Assembly: GCF_009687885.1 (NCBI RefSeq)
Contig: NZ_BLAF01000082.1
Location: 1 to 44,301 of the forward strand
Source of the DNA: Acrocarpospora pleiomorpha
Lineage (GTDB): Bacteria > Actinomycetota > Actinomycetes > Streptosporangiales > Streptosporangiaceae
Direction: 5' to 3'
Length of the DNA: 44,301 nt
Shown here in pieces: positions 24,629 to 32,960 of this stretch. The translations under genes were made by a program, and so were the position numbers. Under the pieces are notes generated by a model. The model was given only the letters and a program-made list of their open reading frames with translations. It did not search any database and was not told the origin of the DNA. The number at the start of each line of letters is the position of its first letter. Positions within the stretch are counted from its first letter, which is position 1.

Positions 24629-27028
24629 CTATCCGAGGGGGACGCGCAGGAGTTTGTCCCCTTCGCCGTTGGTGGTGCTGACCCAGAGCGCGTCGGCGAC
24701 CTTCTCTACGGCGCGCAGCCTGCCGTGCACGCCCTGGAAGTAGGCCGATGCCTCCCCGGCCTCGGTGCCGTTCAGGGGGATGCGCCACAGGCGTTGGCCG
24801 CGCATCGCGGCCAGGTAGACCGTGTCATCGATGATGGCCATGCCGCTGGGGGAAGCCGTGTCGGGGGTCCAGGTCTTCTTCGGGTTGGTCATGCCTGCGG
24901 TGGTGCATTCGCCCTCGCAGGTGGGCCAGCCGTAGTTTTTTCCTGCTTCGATGAGGTTGAGTTCGTCCCAGTTGATGTTGCCGAGTTCGCTCGCCCAGAG
25001 GTGTCCGGCTGAGTCCCAGGCCAGGCCTTGGGGGTTGCGGTGGCCGAGGGAGTAGACGGGGGTGCCGGAGGGGTTGCCTGGTGCGGCGGCGCCCTCTCGG
25101 GTGATGCGGAGGATCTTGCCGTTGAGGGAGGCAGGGTCCTGGGCCAGGTTGGGTTGCTGGGCGTCGCCGGTGGTGACGTAGAGGAAGCCGTCGGGGCCGA
25201 ATCTGATGCGGCCGCCGTTGTGGAAACGGTTCTTGCGGATGCCGGTCAGGACCGTGCGGTAGTCGGTGAGGGTGGTGCCGTCGAAGCTCATCCGGGCCAC
25301 GCGGTTGCCCTCGGCTGCTGTGTGCATGACGTATATGTCACGATCGGTGGTGCCGTTCCAGGTGGAGGGGATGGCGATGCCCATCAGGCCGCCTTCGCCG
25401 TCCGTGCTGACGGTCTCCGGAACCGTGCCCACCTCGGTGCGCTGCCCTTCGGCGGTGACCTTGTAGATCTTGAAATCGTCGCGCTGGGTGACCAGGGCGT
25501 AATCGCCGGAGGGTGCCCAGGCTATGTCCCACGGGATGGTCCAGCCCTCCGGCAGCGTGACCGCCTGCTGCGGCACGGTCTCGGCGCAGGCTCCCGTGGT
25601 GAACGTCTGGGTGCCGCTCGGCTCGGAGGTGTTCCCGGCCACGTCCTCGGCCACCACATGCACGGTGTACGGCGTCGCGCAGGTCAGGCCGGTGACGGTG
25701 ACGCTGGTGGCGCCGGTTGTGGCCAGGACGTTCTCGGCCTCGTCGCGGACCAGGTAGGTGGCCGGTTCGCCGGTGGACGCCTGCCAGGCCAGGTCGACGG
25801 TGGTATCCGTGACGTTGGACTGGGTCAGTTCGGCCGGGGCGCTCGGGGGTTCGGTGTCCCCGGCTTCGGTGGTGGCGCATTCGACCAGCGGGCTGCTGTC
25901 GGAGACGTTTCCGGCCGCGTCCTTGGCGACGACGGTGAGCTGGTAGGTGGTGGCCGGGGTGAGGCCGACGATGAGGACCGGCGGAGCGGTCGCCTCGGCG
26001 ATCGTCGTGCCGCCGTCGAAGATGTCGTAGCCGGTGACTTCGACGTTGTCGGTGGAGACCGGCCAGTCGAGGGCCAGCTGGTCGGGGCCGATGTCCTGGC
26101 AGACGGGCTGACCTGGCGCGGTCGGAATCTCCGTGTCACCACCGGGCGGCGGACACTCACCGGGCGGAGCAGGCGATTCAACCGGAGGCGTTTCTACCGG
26201 GGGCGTTTCCCCAGGGGGTGTTTCTCCTGGAGGTGTCTCAACCGGGGGCGTCTCAACGGGAGGTGTCTCAGCCGGAGGAGTTTCGGCGGGAGGCGTTTCT
26301 GCCGGGGGTGTCTCGGCTGGTGGCGTCTCGGCTGGGGGAGTCGATTCGGCCGGAGGTGAGCCGAGGAGTGAGGGAGTTTGTGATTCTCCCGGCGGGGTTT
26401 CTCCCGGCGGGGTCTCGGCCGGAGGTGTTTCCGCCGGGGGAGTTTCGGCCGGCGGGGTTATCGTCGGGCATTCCGTCGGAGGTGGTGTTTCGGATGGTGG
26501 GGGTGTTTCGGTGGGAGGTGGGGTTTCGGTCGGGGGTGCCGTCAGAGTGCGGACTTCCAGGTGATCCAGGTGCGGGTTCCCCCGCCGGGACGCTGAGGTG
26601 ACCCGGATGGTGTTCTCGCCCTGGACGAGCGTCGTCCGGAACGACACCGTCCGCCAGAACCGCCACCAGCGCGTCCCCGGGAACCGCTGGTCCTCGGCGA
26701 CGGTCTCTCCGTTCACCGAGATATCCGAACTCCCGTTGCGCCGGTTCGTGTTCGCGTACCGGATCAGGATCTTCGCCGGTCCGGCCGTCTCGGCCGTGAC
26801 CGACCATTCGACGTAACTCCCGGCCCGGTTGGACCCGTTGACGTATCCCTCGCCGGTATATCCCCGCCGGGCCCTCTCGACCCGGCCCTGGACGATCGTG
26901 GCGGATTCCGCTTCGTACCTGGTGCCTCGCTGGAACGGTGTCGCTGCGCCGGCGTTCGCAGCCGGTGCTGCGGTGACCAGAAGCCCCGCGACGAGCACTA
27001 ACGCACCGGTGATCGCATGGCCTCGCAT
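24629..27028 (-). CDS. Secreted modular glucose/sorbosone dehydrogenase-like protein with carbohydrate-binding and FN3 modules
   Basis: This 799-residue secreted protein has these parts in order: signal peptide MRGHAITGALVLVAGLLVTA...ANA; a CBM6/35-like beta-sandwich (~30-160: YEAESATIVQG, GSYVEWSV, NGETVAEDQRF); a ~140-residue Pro/Glu/Thr linker of ETPPP and ETPPA repeats; two fibronectin type III modules (~310-490); and a C-terminal six-bladed GSDH-type propeller (WTIPWDIAWAPSG, FHNGGRIRFGPDGFLYVTTG, SLGHRNPQGLAWD, NYGWPTCEGEC). Family members are PQQ-dependent soluble aldose dehydrogenases, so oxidation of a polysaccharide-derived sugar near its substrate is inferred. GGAG eight bases upstream favours ATG 27028 over ATG 27049. 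It ends in a hairpin. Confidence 0.87.
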   Translation of the reverse strand: MRGHAITGALVLVAGLLVTAAPAANAGAATPFQRGTRYEAESATIVQGRVERARRGYTGEGYVNGSNRAGSYVEWSVTAETAGPAKILIRYANTNRRNGSSDISVNGETVAEDQRFPGTRWWRFWRTVSFRTTLVQGENTIRVTSASRRGNPHLDHLEVRTLTAPPTETPPPTETPPPSETPPPTECPTITPPAETPPAETPPAETPPGETPPGESQTPSLLGSPPAESTPPAETPPAETPPAETPPAETPPAETPPVETPPVETPPGETPPGETPPVETPPVESPAPPGECPPPGGDTEIPTAPGQPVCQDIGPDQLALDWPVSTDNVEVTGYDIFDGGTTIAEATAPPVLIVGLTPATTYQLTVVAKDAAGNVSDSSPLVECATTEAGDTEPPSAPAELTQSNVTDTTVDLAWQASTGEPATYLVRDEAENVLATTGATSVTVTGLTCATPYTVHVVAEDVAGNTSEPSGTQTFTTGACAETVPQQAVTLPEGWTIPWDIAWAPSGDYALVTQRDDFKIYKVTAEGQRTEVGTVPETVSTDGEGGLMGIAIPSTWNGTTDRDIYVMHTAAEGNRVARMSFDGTTLTDYRTVLTGIRKNRFHNGGRIRFGPDGFLYVTTGDAQQPNLAQDPASLNGKILRITREGAAAPGNPSGTPVYSLGHRNPQGLAWDSAGHLWASELGNINWDELNLIEAGKNYGWPTCEGECTTAGMTNPKKTWTPDTASPSGMAIIDDTVYLAAMRGQRLWRIPLNGTEAGEASAYFQGVHGRLRAVEKVADALWVSTTNGEGDKLLRVPLG

Positions 27029-27120
27029 GGCGTGTCTCCCCGGAAACATCGAATGGCGGCTGACCGTACCCGCGCCCCCTACCCGCGTTGTTTCCGGGGA
27101 ACCACATCAAGAAATTACGG

Positions 27121-28632
27121 CTACCGCAGTTCGCGTTTGAGGATCTTGCCGGTGGCGGTCATCGGGAGGCTGTCGCGGAACTCCACCATCCGGGGGTATT
27201 TGTAGGCCGCCATCATCTCCTTGGACCAGGCCACTAATTCCTCTTCCTGGACGGTGGCGCCGGGCTTGCGAATGACGTACGCCTTGACTTCCTCGCCGTG
27301 GGACTCGTGCGGGACGCCCACGACGGCGGCCAGCGAGACGGCCTCGTGGGTCATCAGGACCTCCTCGACCTCCCGCGGGTAGACGTTGAAACCACCCCGG
27401 ATGATCATGTCCTTGGCCCGGTCGATGATGAAGTAGTAGCCGTCCTCGTCCCGCCGGGCCACGTCGCCGGTGCGGAACCAGCCGTCGCGCATGACCTCCT
27501 GGGTGGCCTCCGGACGGTTGTAGTAGCCCTTCATGACGTTGTGGCCGCGAATGGCGATCTCGCCCACGTCCTCGACGGTGTTCCAGTCGCTGTCGATCAG
27601 TCGCATCTCCACGCCCCAGGCGGGCGTGCCGATCGATCCGGCTTTGGGGACCTTGGCGAGCTGGTTGAAGGAAGCGACGGGCGAGGTCTCCGACAGGCCG
27701 TACCCTTCCAGGATGGCCACGCCGAAGGTCTTCTCGAAGTCCTTGAGCACTTCGAGTGGGAGGGCCGAGCCACCGGAGACGGCCGTGACCAGGGACGTCG
27801 GGGCTTCGGTCACCGAGGTGAGCAGGGCCCAGTACATGGTGGGCACGCCCGCGAACAGGGTGACCTGCTCCTGGGTCATCAGGCGCAGCGCCTCGCCGGG
27901 TTCGAAGCGTGGCATCAGCACGAGCGTGGCGCGGCGGCGGAAACCCGCGTTCATGATTACGGTCTGGCCGAAGGAGTGGAACAGCGGCAGCGTGGCCAGA
28001 TACACGTCCTGCGGCTGGCGCGGGAACATCTCATCGCTGATCATGGCGTTGATCAGCATGTTCTGGTGGCTCAGCTCGGCGCCCTTGGGCTGCCCGGTGG
28101 TGCCGCTGGTGTAGAGGATCACCGCGGTGTCCTCGGCGGAGGTCTGCACGGTCTCGAACACGTTGGAGACGCCGTCGAGCGCGGCCCAGATCGTCTCGCC
28201 GTACGGCGATTCGGTGGCCAGCGGGGTCGCGGGCAGCACGATGAAGTGCTCGGCGGCGGAGTCGTCGAACCCGGCCCGGCCGCGCTCGCCGAGCGGCAGG
28301 TCGGGGGTGCCCTCGAAGCAGAACAGCGCCTTCGCCTCGGAGTCGGCCAGATGGTAGGCGATCTCCCGGCCCTGCAGCAGCACGTTGAGCGGCACCACCG
28401 TCGCCCCGGTCTTCAGGATCCCGAAGTACACGGACGGGAAGTACGGCAGGTTGGGACAGGCGAGCGCCACCTTGTCGCCCTTGCCGATGCCCCGCGACAC
28501 CAGCAGATTGGCCACCTGGTTGGCCACGGAGTCGATGAACGAGTACGGCAGCCGGAGGTCGCCGAAGACCACGGCGGTACGGTCCGGGGTCTCCCGGGCG
28601 GTGTCCTCCAGCACGATGGACAGATTGAGCAT
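27121..28632 (-). CDS. Long-chain fatty acid-CoA ligase
   Basis: This 503-residue adenylate-forming enzyme has the AMP-binding motif ILYTSGTTGQPKGAELSH, the linker GYGLSETSP, GWFRTGDVARRDEDGYYFII, the hinge region DRAKDMIIRGGFNVYPREVE and the catalytic Lys in ATGKILKREL. It activates a carboxylic acid to acyl-AMP and then acyl-CoA; medium or long acyl chains are the likely substrates. ATG 28632 (MLNLSIVLEDTARETP) matches the family start. In-frame starts at 28656 and 28701 would cross a 16-bp palindrome that looks like a regulatory site. It is divergent from the GMC oxidoreductase and may be co-regulated with it. Confidence 0.92.
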   Translation of the reverse strand: MLNLSIVLEDTARETPDRTAVVFGDLRLPYSFIDSVANQVANLLVSRGIGKGDKVALACPNLPYFPSVYFGILKTGATVVPLNVLLQGREIAYHLADSEAKALFCFEGTPDLPLGERGRAGFDDSAAEHFIVLPATPLATESPYGETIWAALDGVSNVFETVQTSAEDTAVILYTSGTTGQPKGAELSHQNMLINAMISDEMFPRQPQDVYLATLPLFHSFGQTVIMNAGFRRRATLVLMPRFEPGEALRLMTQEQVTLFAGVPTMYWALLTSVTEAPTSLVTAVSGGSALPLEVLKDFEKTFGVAILEGYGLSETSPVASFNQLAKVPKAGSIGTPAWGVEMRLIDSDWNTVEDVGEIAIRGHNVMKGYYNRPEATQEVMRDGWFRTGDVARRDEDGYYFIIDRAKDMIIRGGFNVYPREVEEVLMTHEAVSLAAVVGVPHESHGEEVKAYVIRKPGATVQEEELVAWSKEMMAAYKYPRMVEFRDSLPMTATGKILKRELR

Positions 28633-28655
28633 GCCCACATAGTTCCACCACGCCA

Positions 28656-28671
28656 TACCGACCGGTAGGTA
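28656..28671. promoter_or_regulatory. TetR-type palindromic operator candidate
   Basis: TACCGACCGGTAGGTA is a 14/16 palindrome in the 91-base gap between the divergent acyl-CoA ligase and GMC oxidoreductase genes. ACCGACCGGT-like palindromes are typical of TetR-family repressors of fatty-acid metabolism. It probably controls both directions. No TetR gene lies in the window. Confidence 0.5.
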
Positions 28672-28723
28672 ACACGAGGTTGCGAACTGGACGCATTCCA
28701 CGAACCGGAGTAAGTACGGAGTT

Positions 28724-30226
28724 ATGGATTTCGACTACGTGATCGTCGGGGCGGGTTCGGCCGGATGTGTCCTGGCCGCCCGGTTGAGCGAGGACCCGAA
28801 CGTCAAGGTCGCGCTGATCGAGGCCGGCGGCAGCGACCGCAAGCTGGAGGTCCGCATGCCGGCCGGCTTCTCCAAGCTGTTCAAGACGCCCTGCGACTGG
28901 GACTACAGCACGACGAAGCAGGCCGAGCTCGCCGGCCGGGAGCTGTACTGGCCGCGCGGGCGCATGCTCGGCGGGACCTCCTCGATGAACGCGCAGATGT
29001 GGGTGCGCGGCACCGCTCTCGACTACGACCAGTGGGACCTGCCCGGCTGGAGCTACGACGAAGTCCTGCCCTACTTCCGGCGCGCGGAAGGCCGCGCCGG
29101 TTCCAACCACGGCGACGTGTACGGCACCGACGGCCCGATCACGATCTCCGAGCTCCGCAGCCCCAACGTCATCACCTCCGCCTTCCTGGCGGCGTGCGAG
29201 GAGATCGGCCTGACCCGGCTGGCCGAGGTGAACGGCAGCAGCAATGAGGGCTACGGCACGACCCCGGTCACCCAGCTCCGCGGTCACCGGTGGAGCGCCG
29301 CCGACGCCTACCTGCGCCCAGCCATGAACCGCGCCAACCTCACCGTGCTGACCGCCGCGCACGTGCACAAGGTGCTGATCGAGGACGGCCGCGCGGTGGG
29401 CGTCCTGTACGGCGACGACCTGCGGGTGCGGGCCGCCCGCGAGGTCATCCTGGCGGCGGGCGCGATCGGCTCGCCGCAGCTGCTGATGCTCTCCGGCGTC
29501 GGCGACCCGGACGTGCTGGCCGACGACCTGATCGACCTGGTGCACGCCTCGCCGCAGGTCGGCGCGAACCTGATGGACCACCTGGTCACCGGCGCCTTCT
29601 ACCGGTGCCCGCAGCCGATCACGCTGAGCGGCGCGGAGTCGCTGCCGAACCTGCTGAACTTCCTGTTCCGGCGGCGCGGCATGCTCACCACCAGCGTGGC
29701 CGAGGCGATCGCGTTCATCAGGACCAGCCCCGAGGAGCCCGCCCCCGACATCGAGCTGGTCTTCGTGCCGGGGCCGTTCGTGGACCACGGCCTGACCAAG
29801 CCGTCCGGGCACGGGATCACCGTGGGCGCCGTACTGCTCCAGCCCGAGAGCAGGGGCCGGATCACGGTGCGGGACGGACGGGCGGTCATCGATCCGGCGT
29901 ACCTGACCGCCGAGGCCGACCTGCGGCGGCTGGTCGCCGGGTTGAAGGTGGCCAAGCGGGTGGCCGCGACCTCGGCACTCCTGCCCTACGCGGGGGCGCC
30001 GATGGAGCCGTACTGGGGGCCGGAGAGCGACGAGGAGCTGGCCCGCTGGATCCGCGAGCGCGCTGAGACCATCTACCACCCGGTCGGCACCTGCCGGATG
30101 GGAGCAGACGAGGACTCCGTCGTCGATCCGGAGCTGAGGTGCGGGGCGTGGCCGGGCTGCGCGTCGTGGACGCGTCGATCATGCCGACGCTTAACCGCGG
30201 GCACACCCACGCGCCTACCATCATGA
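28724..30226 (+). CDS. GMC-family oxidoreductase, apparent 3' frameshift
   Basis: The FAD-dependent choline-dehydrogenase-like enzyme starts MDFDYVIVGAGSAGCVLAAR (Rossmann GxGxxG). It has GRMLGGTSSMNAQMWVRG, AAGAIGSPQLLMLSGVG and the catalytic-His region IYHPVGTCRMG. The frame as read diverges after ELR at 30139 and stops at 30224-30226 with a non-family tail. Adding one base between 30139 and 30140 restores a standard ending (RVVDASIMPTLN, then APTIMIAEKAADLLKA) that stops at 30265-30267. That stop overlaps the next ATG in an ATGA arrangement, and the full product would be 514 residues. It probably oxidises an alcohol, fitting the P450s downstream. Either the mutation is real or a base is missing from the assembly. 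Confidence 0.88.
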   Translation: MDFDYVIVGAGSAGCVLAARLSEDPNVKVALIEAGGSDRKLEVRMPAGFSKLFKTPCDWDYSTTKQAELAGRELYWPRGRMLGGTSSMNAQMWVRGTALDYDQWDLPGWSYDEVLPYFRRAEGRAGSNHGDVYGTDGPITISELRSPNVITSAFLAACEEIGLTRLAEVNGSSNEGYGTTPVTQLRGHRWSAADAYLRPAMNRANLTVLTAAHVHKVLIEDGRAVGVLYGDDLRVRAAREVILAAGAIGSPQLLMLSGVGDPDVLADDLIDLVHASPQVGANLMDHLVTGAFYRCPQPITLSGAESLPNLLNFLFRRRGMLTTSVAEAIAFIRTSPEEPAPDIELVFVPGPFVDHGLTKPSGHGITVGAVLLQPESRGRITVRDGRAVIDPAYLTAEADLRRLVAGLKVAKRVAATSALLPYAGAPMEPYWGPESDEELARWIRERAETIYHPVGTCRMGADEDSVVDPELRCGAWPGCASWTRRSCRRLTAGTPTRLPS

Positions 30227-30263
30227 TCGCCGAAAAGGCGGCAGACCTCCTGAAGGCGGCGTC

Positions 30264-31532
30264 ATGAGCGTGACCACCGACATCGACCTCTCCTACATCC
30301 CGTTCTGGGGACGCCCCCAGCACGAGCGCGTGGACGCGTTCCGCCGCCTCCGCCAGCTGGAGCGCCCGGTCTTCTGCTACGAGAACAGGGTGCCCTTCAT
30401 CAAGCAGGGCAAGGGCTACTACGCGCTGGTACGGCACGCCGACGTCACCGAGGCCAGCCGCAACGCCGGGATCTTCAGCAGCGAACCCACCTCCAACAGC
30501 ATCCCCGACATGCCCAACTGGCTGGCCGTCTACTTCGGCTCGATGATCAACATGGACGACCCCAAGCACGCCCGGCTGCGCCGGATCGTCTCGCGCGCCT
30601 TCACCCCGCGCATCCTCGCCAAGATGGAGGAGGACCTGCAGCGCGCCGCCGGGGAGATCGTCGCGAGCGCGCCGGACTCCGGCGACTTCGTCCGCGAGAT
30701 CGCCGCCCGGCTGCCGGTCCAGGTGATCTGCGACATGATGGGCATCCCGCCCGACCGGCACGACGAGATCCTCCGCCACACCAACGTCATCCTGGCCAAC
30801 GCCGACGCCGAATACTCCGGCATCACCGTCGACTTCACCCACCCGGACGCCCCCTTCCGCCGCTGGCCGGTGGCGCGCGGCCTGCTCAAGCTGATCTCGG
30901 CCGGGCGCGCGCTCAGCCTGCTGGCTCAGCGGCTCGGCCGGGAGCGGCGCAAACACCCGACCGGCGACCTGACCTCGCTGCTGGTCAACGGCGAGGAGCA
31001 CCTGACCTCCCAGGAGCTCGGCTCGTTCTTCATCCTGCTCGTGGTGGCGGGGAGCGAGACCACCAGGAACGCGATCGCCCACGGGCTGAAGCTGCTCACC
31101 GACAATCCGCAGCAGCGGGAGCTGCTCCTGAGCGACTTCGAGAAGCACGTGCCCGGCACGGTCGAGGAGGTCATCCGGTACGCGACACCCGTGATCCAGT
31201 TCCGCCGTACGCTGACCAGGGACCACACCATGAACGGCCAGGACTATCGCGCGGGCGACAAGGTGCTGCTGTTCTACAACTCGGCAAACCGGGACGAGGC
31301 CGTGTTCACCGACCCGGACGTGTTCGACGTCACCCGCAGCCCGAATCCGCACGTCGGGTTCGGCGGGCCCGGGCCGCACTACTGCCTGGGCGCGCACCTG
31401 GCCCGGCGCGAGATCACCGTCATGTTCCGCGAGCTGTTCACCCGGCATCCGCAGATCCGTACCGTGGGGGAGCCCGACTACCTGCTGTCCAACTTCGTCA
31501 ACGGGGTCAAACACGTGGACTACGCCTGGTGA
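30264..31532 (+). CDS. Cytochrome P450
   Basis: This 422-residue soluble bacterial P450 has the I-helix AGSETT (262-267), ExxR Glu302-Arg305 (EVIR), and the heme loop FGGPGPHYCLGAHLARRE with ligand Cys374. It resembles the actinobacterial CYP124/125/142 group, which hydroxylates methyl-branched lipids or sterol side chains. The subfamily is not certain and the substrate is inferred only. Its ATG overlaps the frame-corrected stop of the GMC gene (ATGA), indicating coupling. It needs a ferredoxin and reductase, which are not in the window. It is paralogous to the next gene. Confidence 0.95.
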   Translation: MSVTTDIDLSYIPFWGRPQHERVDAFRRLRQLERPVFCYENRVPFIKQGKGYYALVRHADVTEASRNAGIFSSEPTSNSIPDMPNWLAVYFGSMINMDDPKHARLRRIVSRAFTPRILAKMEEDLQRAAGEIVASAPDSGDFVREIAARLPVQVICDMMGIPPDRHDEILRHTNVILANADAEYSGITVDFTHPDAPFRRWPVARGLLKLISAGRALSLLAQRLGRERRKHPTGDLTSLLVNGEEHLTSQELGSFFILLVVAGSETTRNAIAHGLKLLTDNPQQRELLLSDFEKHVPGTVEEVIRYATPVIQFRRTLTRDHTMNGQDYRAGDKVLLFYNSANRDEAVFTDPDVFDVTRSPNPHVGFGGPGPHYCLGAHLARREITVMFRELFTRHPQIRTVGEPDYLLSNFVNGVKHVDYAW

Positions 31533-31598
31533 TCGACCGCCGTGCCGCGGCCACCTGTGGCAGGATGTAACAGAACGTCATTCTGGAGGGGTGGCCGT

Positions 31599-32873
31599 AT
31601 GACGACTTCGCCGGTTGAGCGCGCGCCGATAACATCGGTAACTGACATCAACCTGTCCGACTGGGACTTCTGGGGTCGTCCCATGGCTGAGCGGGAGCAC
31701 GCGTTCCGGCTGCTCCGCGACCTGGACACGCCCGCGTTCTTCGCCGAGCCCGAGGTCTCCTTCGCCCCGCCGGGGGTGGGCTACCACGCGCTGGTGCGGC
31801 ACGCCGACATCCTGGAGGCCAGCCGGAACCCGGACGTCTTCTGCTCGGGGGCCGGCGGCGCGACCAACATCGTGGACATGCCGGCCGAGTTCATCGAGTA
31901 CTTCGGCTCCATGATCAGCATGGACGATCCCCGGCACGCCCGGCTCCGGCGTATCGTCTCCCGCGCCTTCACGCCCAAGATGATCAAGCAGTTCGAGGCG
32001 GACGTGGAGACGGCCGCCGGTCAGATCGTGGACGATCTCATCGCCACCGGCTCCGGCTGCGACTTCGTCACCGAAGTGGCCGCCCGGCTGCCCTTGAAGA
32101 TCATCTGCGACATGATGGGCATCCCGGAGAGCGACTACCGCTTCGTCTTCGACCGCTCGAACGTCATCCTCGGCGCCTCCGACCCCGAATACGTCAGCGA
32201 CCCTGCGGCCATCGCCACATCGTTGCTCACCGCCGGGATGGAACTCCAGCAGCTGGTCCAGGACCTGGCCGCGCACCGTCTCGGCACGCCCACCGACGAC
32301 CTCATCTCCGCCCTGGTCAACGCCAACATCGACGGCGAGCAGCTGACCGCGCAGGAGCTCGGCTCGTTCTTCATCCTGCTCGTGGTGGCGGGTAACGAGA
32401 CCACCCGGAACGCCATCTCGCACGGCTTACGCCTGCTCACGGCCAACCCCGACCAGAAGGCGCTCTGGCTCGAAGACGTGGACGGCCGGGCCGCCGGCGC
32501 GGTCGAGGAGATCGTCCGGCTGGCGGCGCCCGTCAACTACATGCGGCGCAAGGTGACGCGCGACCACGTCATGAACGGCAACCTCTACCGGACGGGCGAG
32601 AAGGTCGTCATGTACTACTGGTCGGCCAACCGGGACGATCGGGTGTTCGCCGAGCCGGACCGGTTCGACATCGGCCGCAGCCCCAACCCGCACGTCGGGT
32701 TCGGCGGGCCCGGGCCGCACTTCTGCCTCGGGGCTCACCTGGCCCGGCGCGAGATCACGGTCATGTTCCGCGAGCTGCTGCGCCGGGTCCCGCAGATCGA
32801 GGCCGGGCCGCCGGAGCGGCTCTTCTCCAGCTTCATCAACGGGATCAAGCACATGGACTGCACGTTCTATTAA
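31599..32873 (+). CDS. Cytochrome P450, paralogue of the preceding one
   Basis: This 424-residue P450 is closely similar to the upstream enzyme along its length. Both share GSFFILLVVAG(N/S)ETTRNAI, SPNPHVGFGGPGPH and LARREITVMFREL. Here ExxR is Glu304-Arg307 and the heme ligand is Cys376 in HFCLGAHLARRE. GGAGGGG ten bases upstream fixes ATG 31599. The short gap before it contains CAGAACGTCATTCTG, a 5-bp inverted repeat that might be an operator. The TAA stop lies inside copy 2 of the 92-bp element. It probably arose by tandem duplication with divergence toward a different substrate. Confidence 0.95.
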   Translation: MTTSPVERAPITSVTDINLSDWDFWGRPMAEREHAFRLLRDLDTPAFFAEPEVSFAPPGVGYHALVRHADILEASRNPDVFCSGAGGATNIVDMPAEFIEYFGSMISMDDPRHARLRRIVSRAFTPKMIKQFEADVETAAGQIVDDLIATGSGCDFVTEVAARLPLKIICDMMGIPESDYRFVFDRSNVILGASDPEYVSDPAAIATSLLTAGMELQQLVQDLAAHRLGTPTDDLISALVNANIDGEQLTAQELGSFFILLVVAGNETTRNAISHGLRLLTANPDQKALWLEDVDGRAAGAVEEIVRLAAPVNYMRRKVTRDHVMNGNLYRTGEKVVMYYWSANRDDRVFAEPDRFDIGRSPNPHVGFGGPGPHFCLGAHLARREITVMFRELLRRVPQIEAGPPERLFSSFINGIKHMDCTFY

Positions 32874-32960
32874 TTAGAAAGTCGTGATCTGGACAGCCGC
32901 AGCGGTGAATAGCTTGGTCGGCGGCTATGCGGCTGTCTATGGGACGGGTTTCTGGTTAAT
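32869..32960 (-). repeat. 92-bp palindromic repeat element, copy 2
   Basis: It is the reverse complement of copy 1 at 18349-18440 with nine mismatches. It lies between two convergent genes and supplies the stop codon of each: TAA at 32871-32873 for the P450 and TAA (plus-strand TTA, 32956-32958) for the minus-strand membrane protein. Its hairpin potential makes a bidirectional terminator role plausible here. Confidence 0.9.

Noticed and set aside
31574..31592. KstR-like operator upstream of the second P450 (CAGAACGTCATTCTG)
   Set aside because: The half-sites and spacing do not match the KstR consensus. It is left as a simple inverted repeat in the gene entry.
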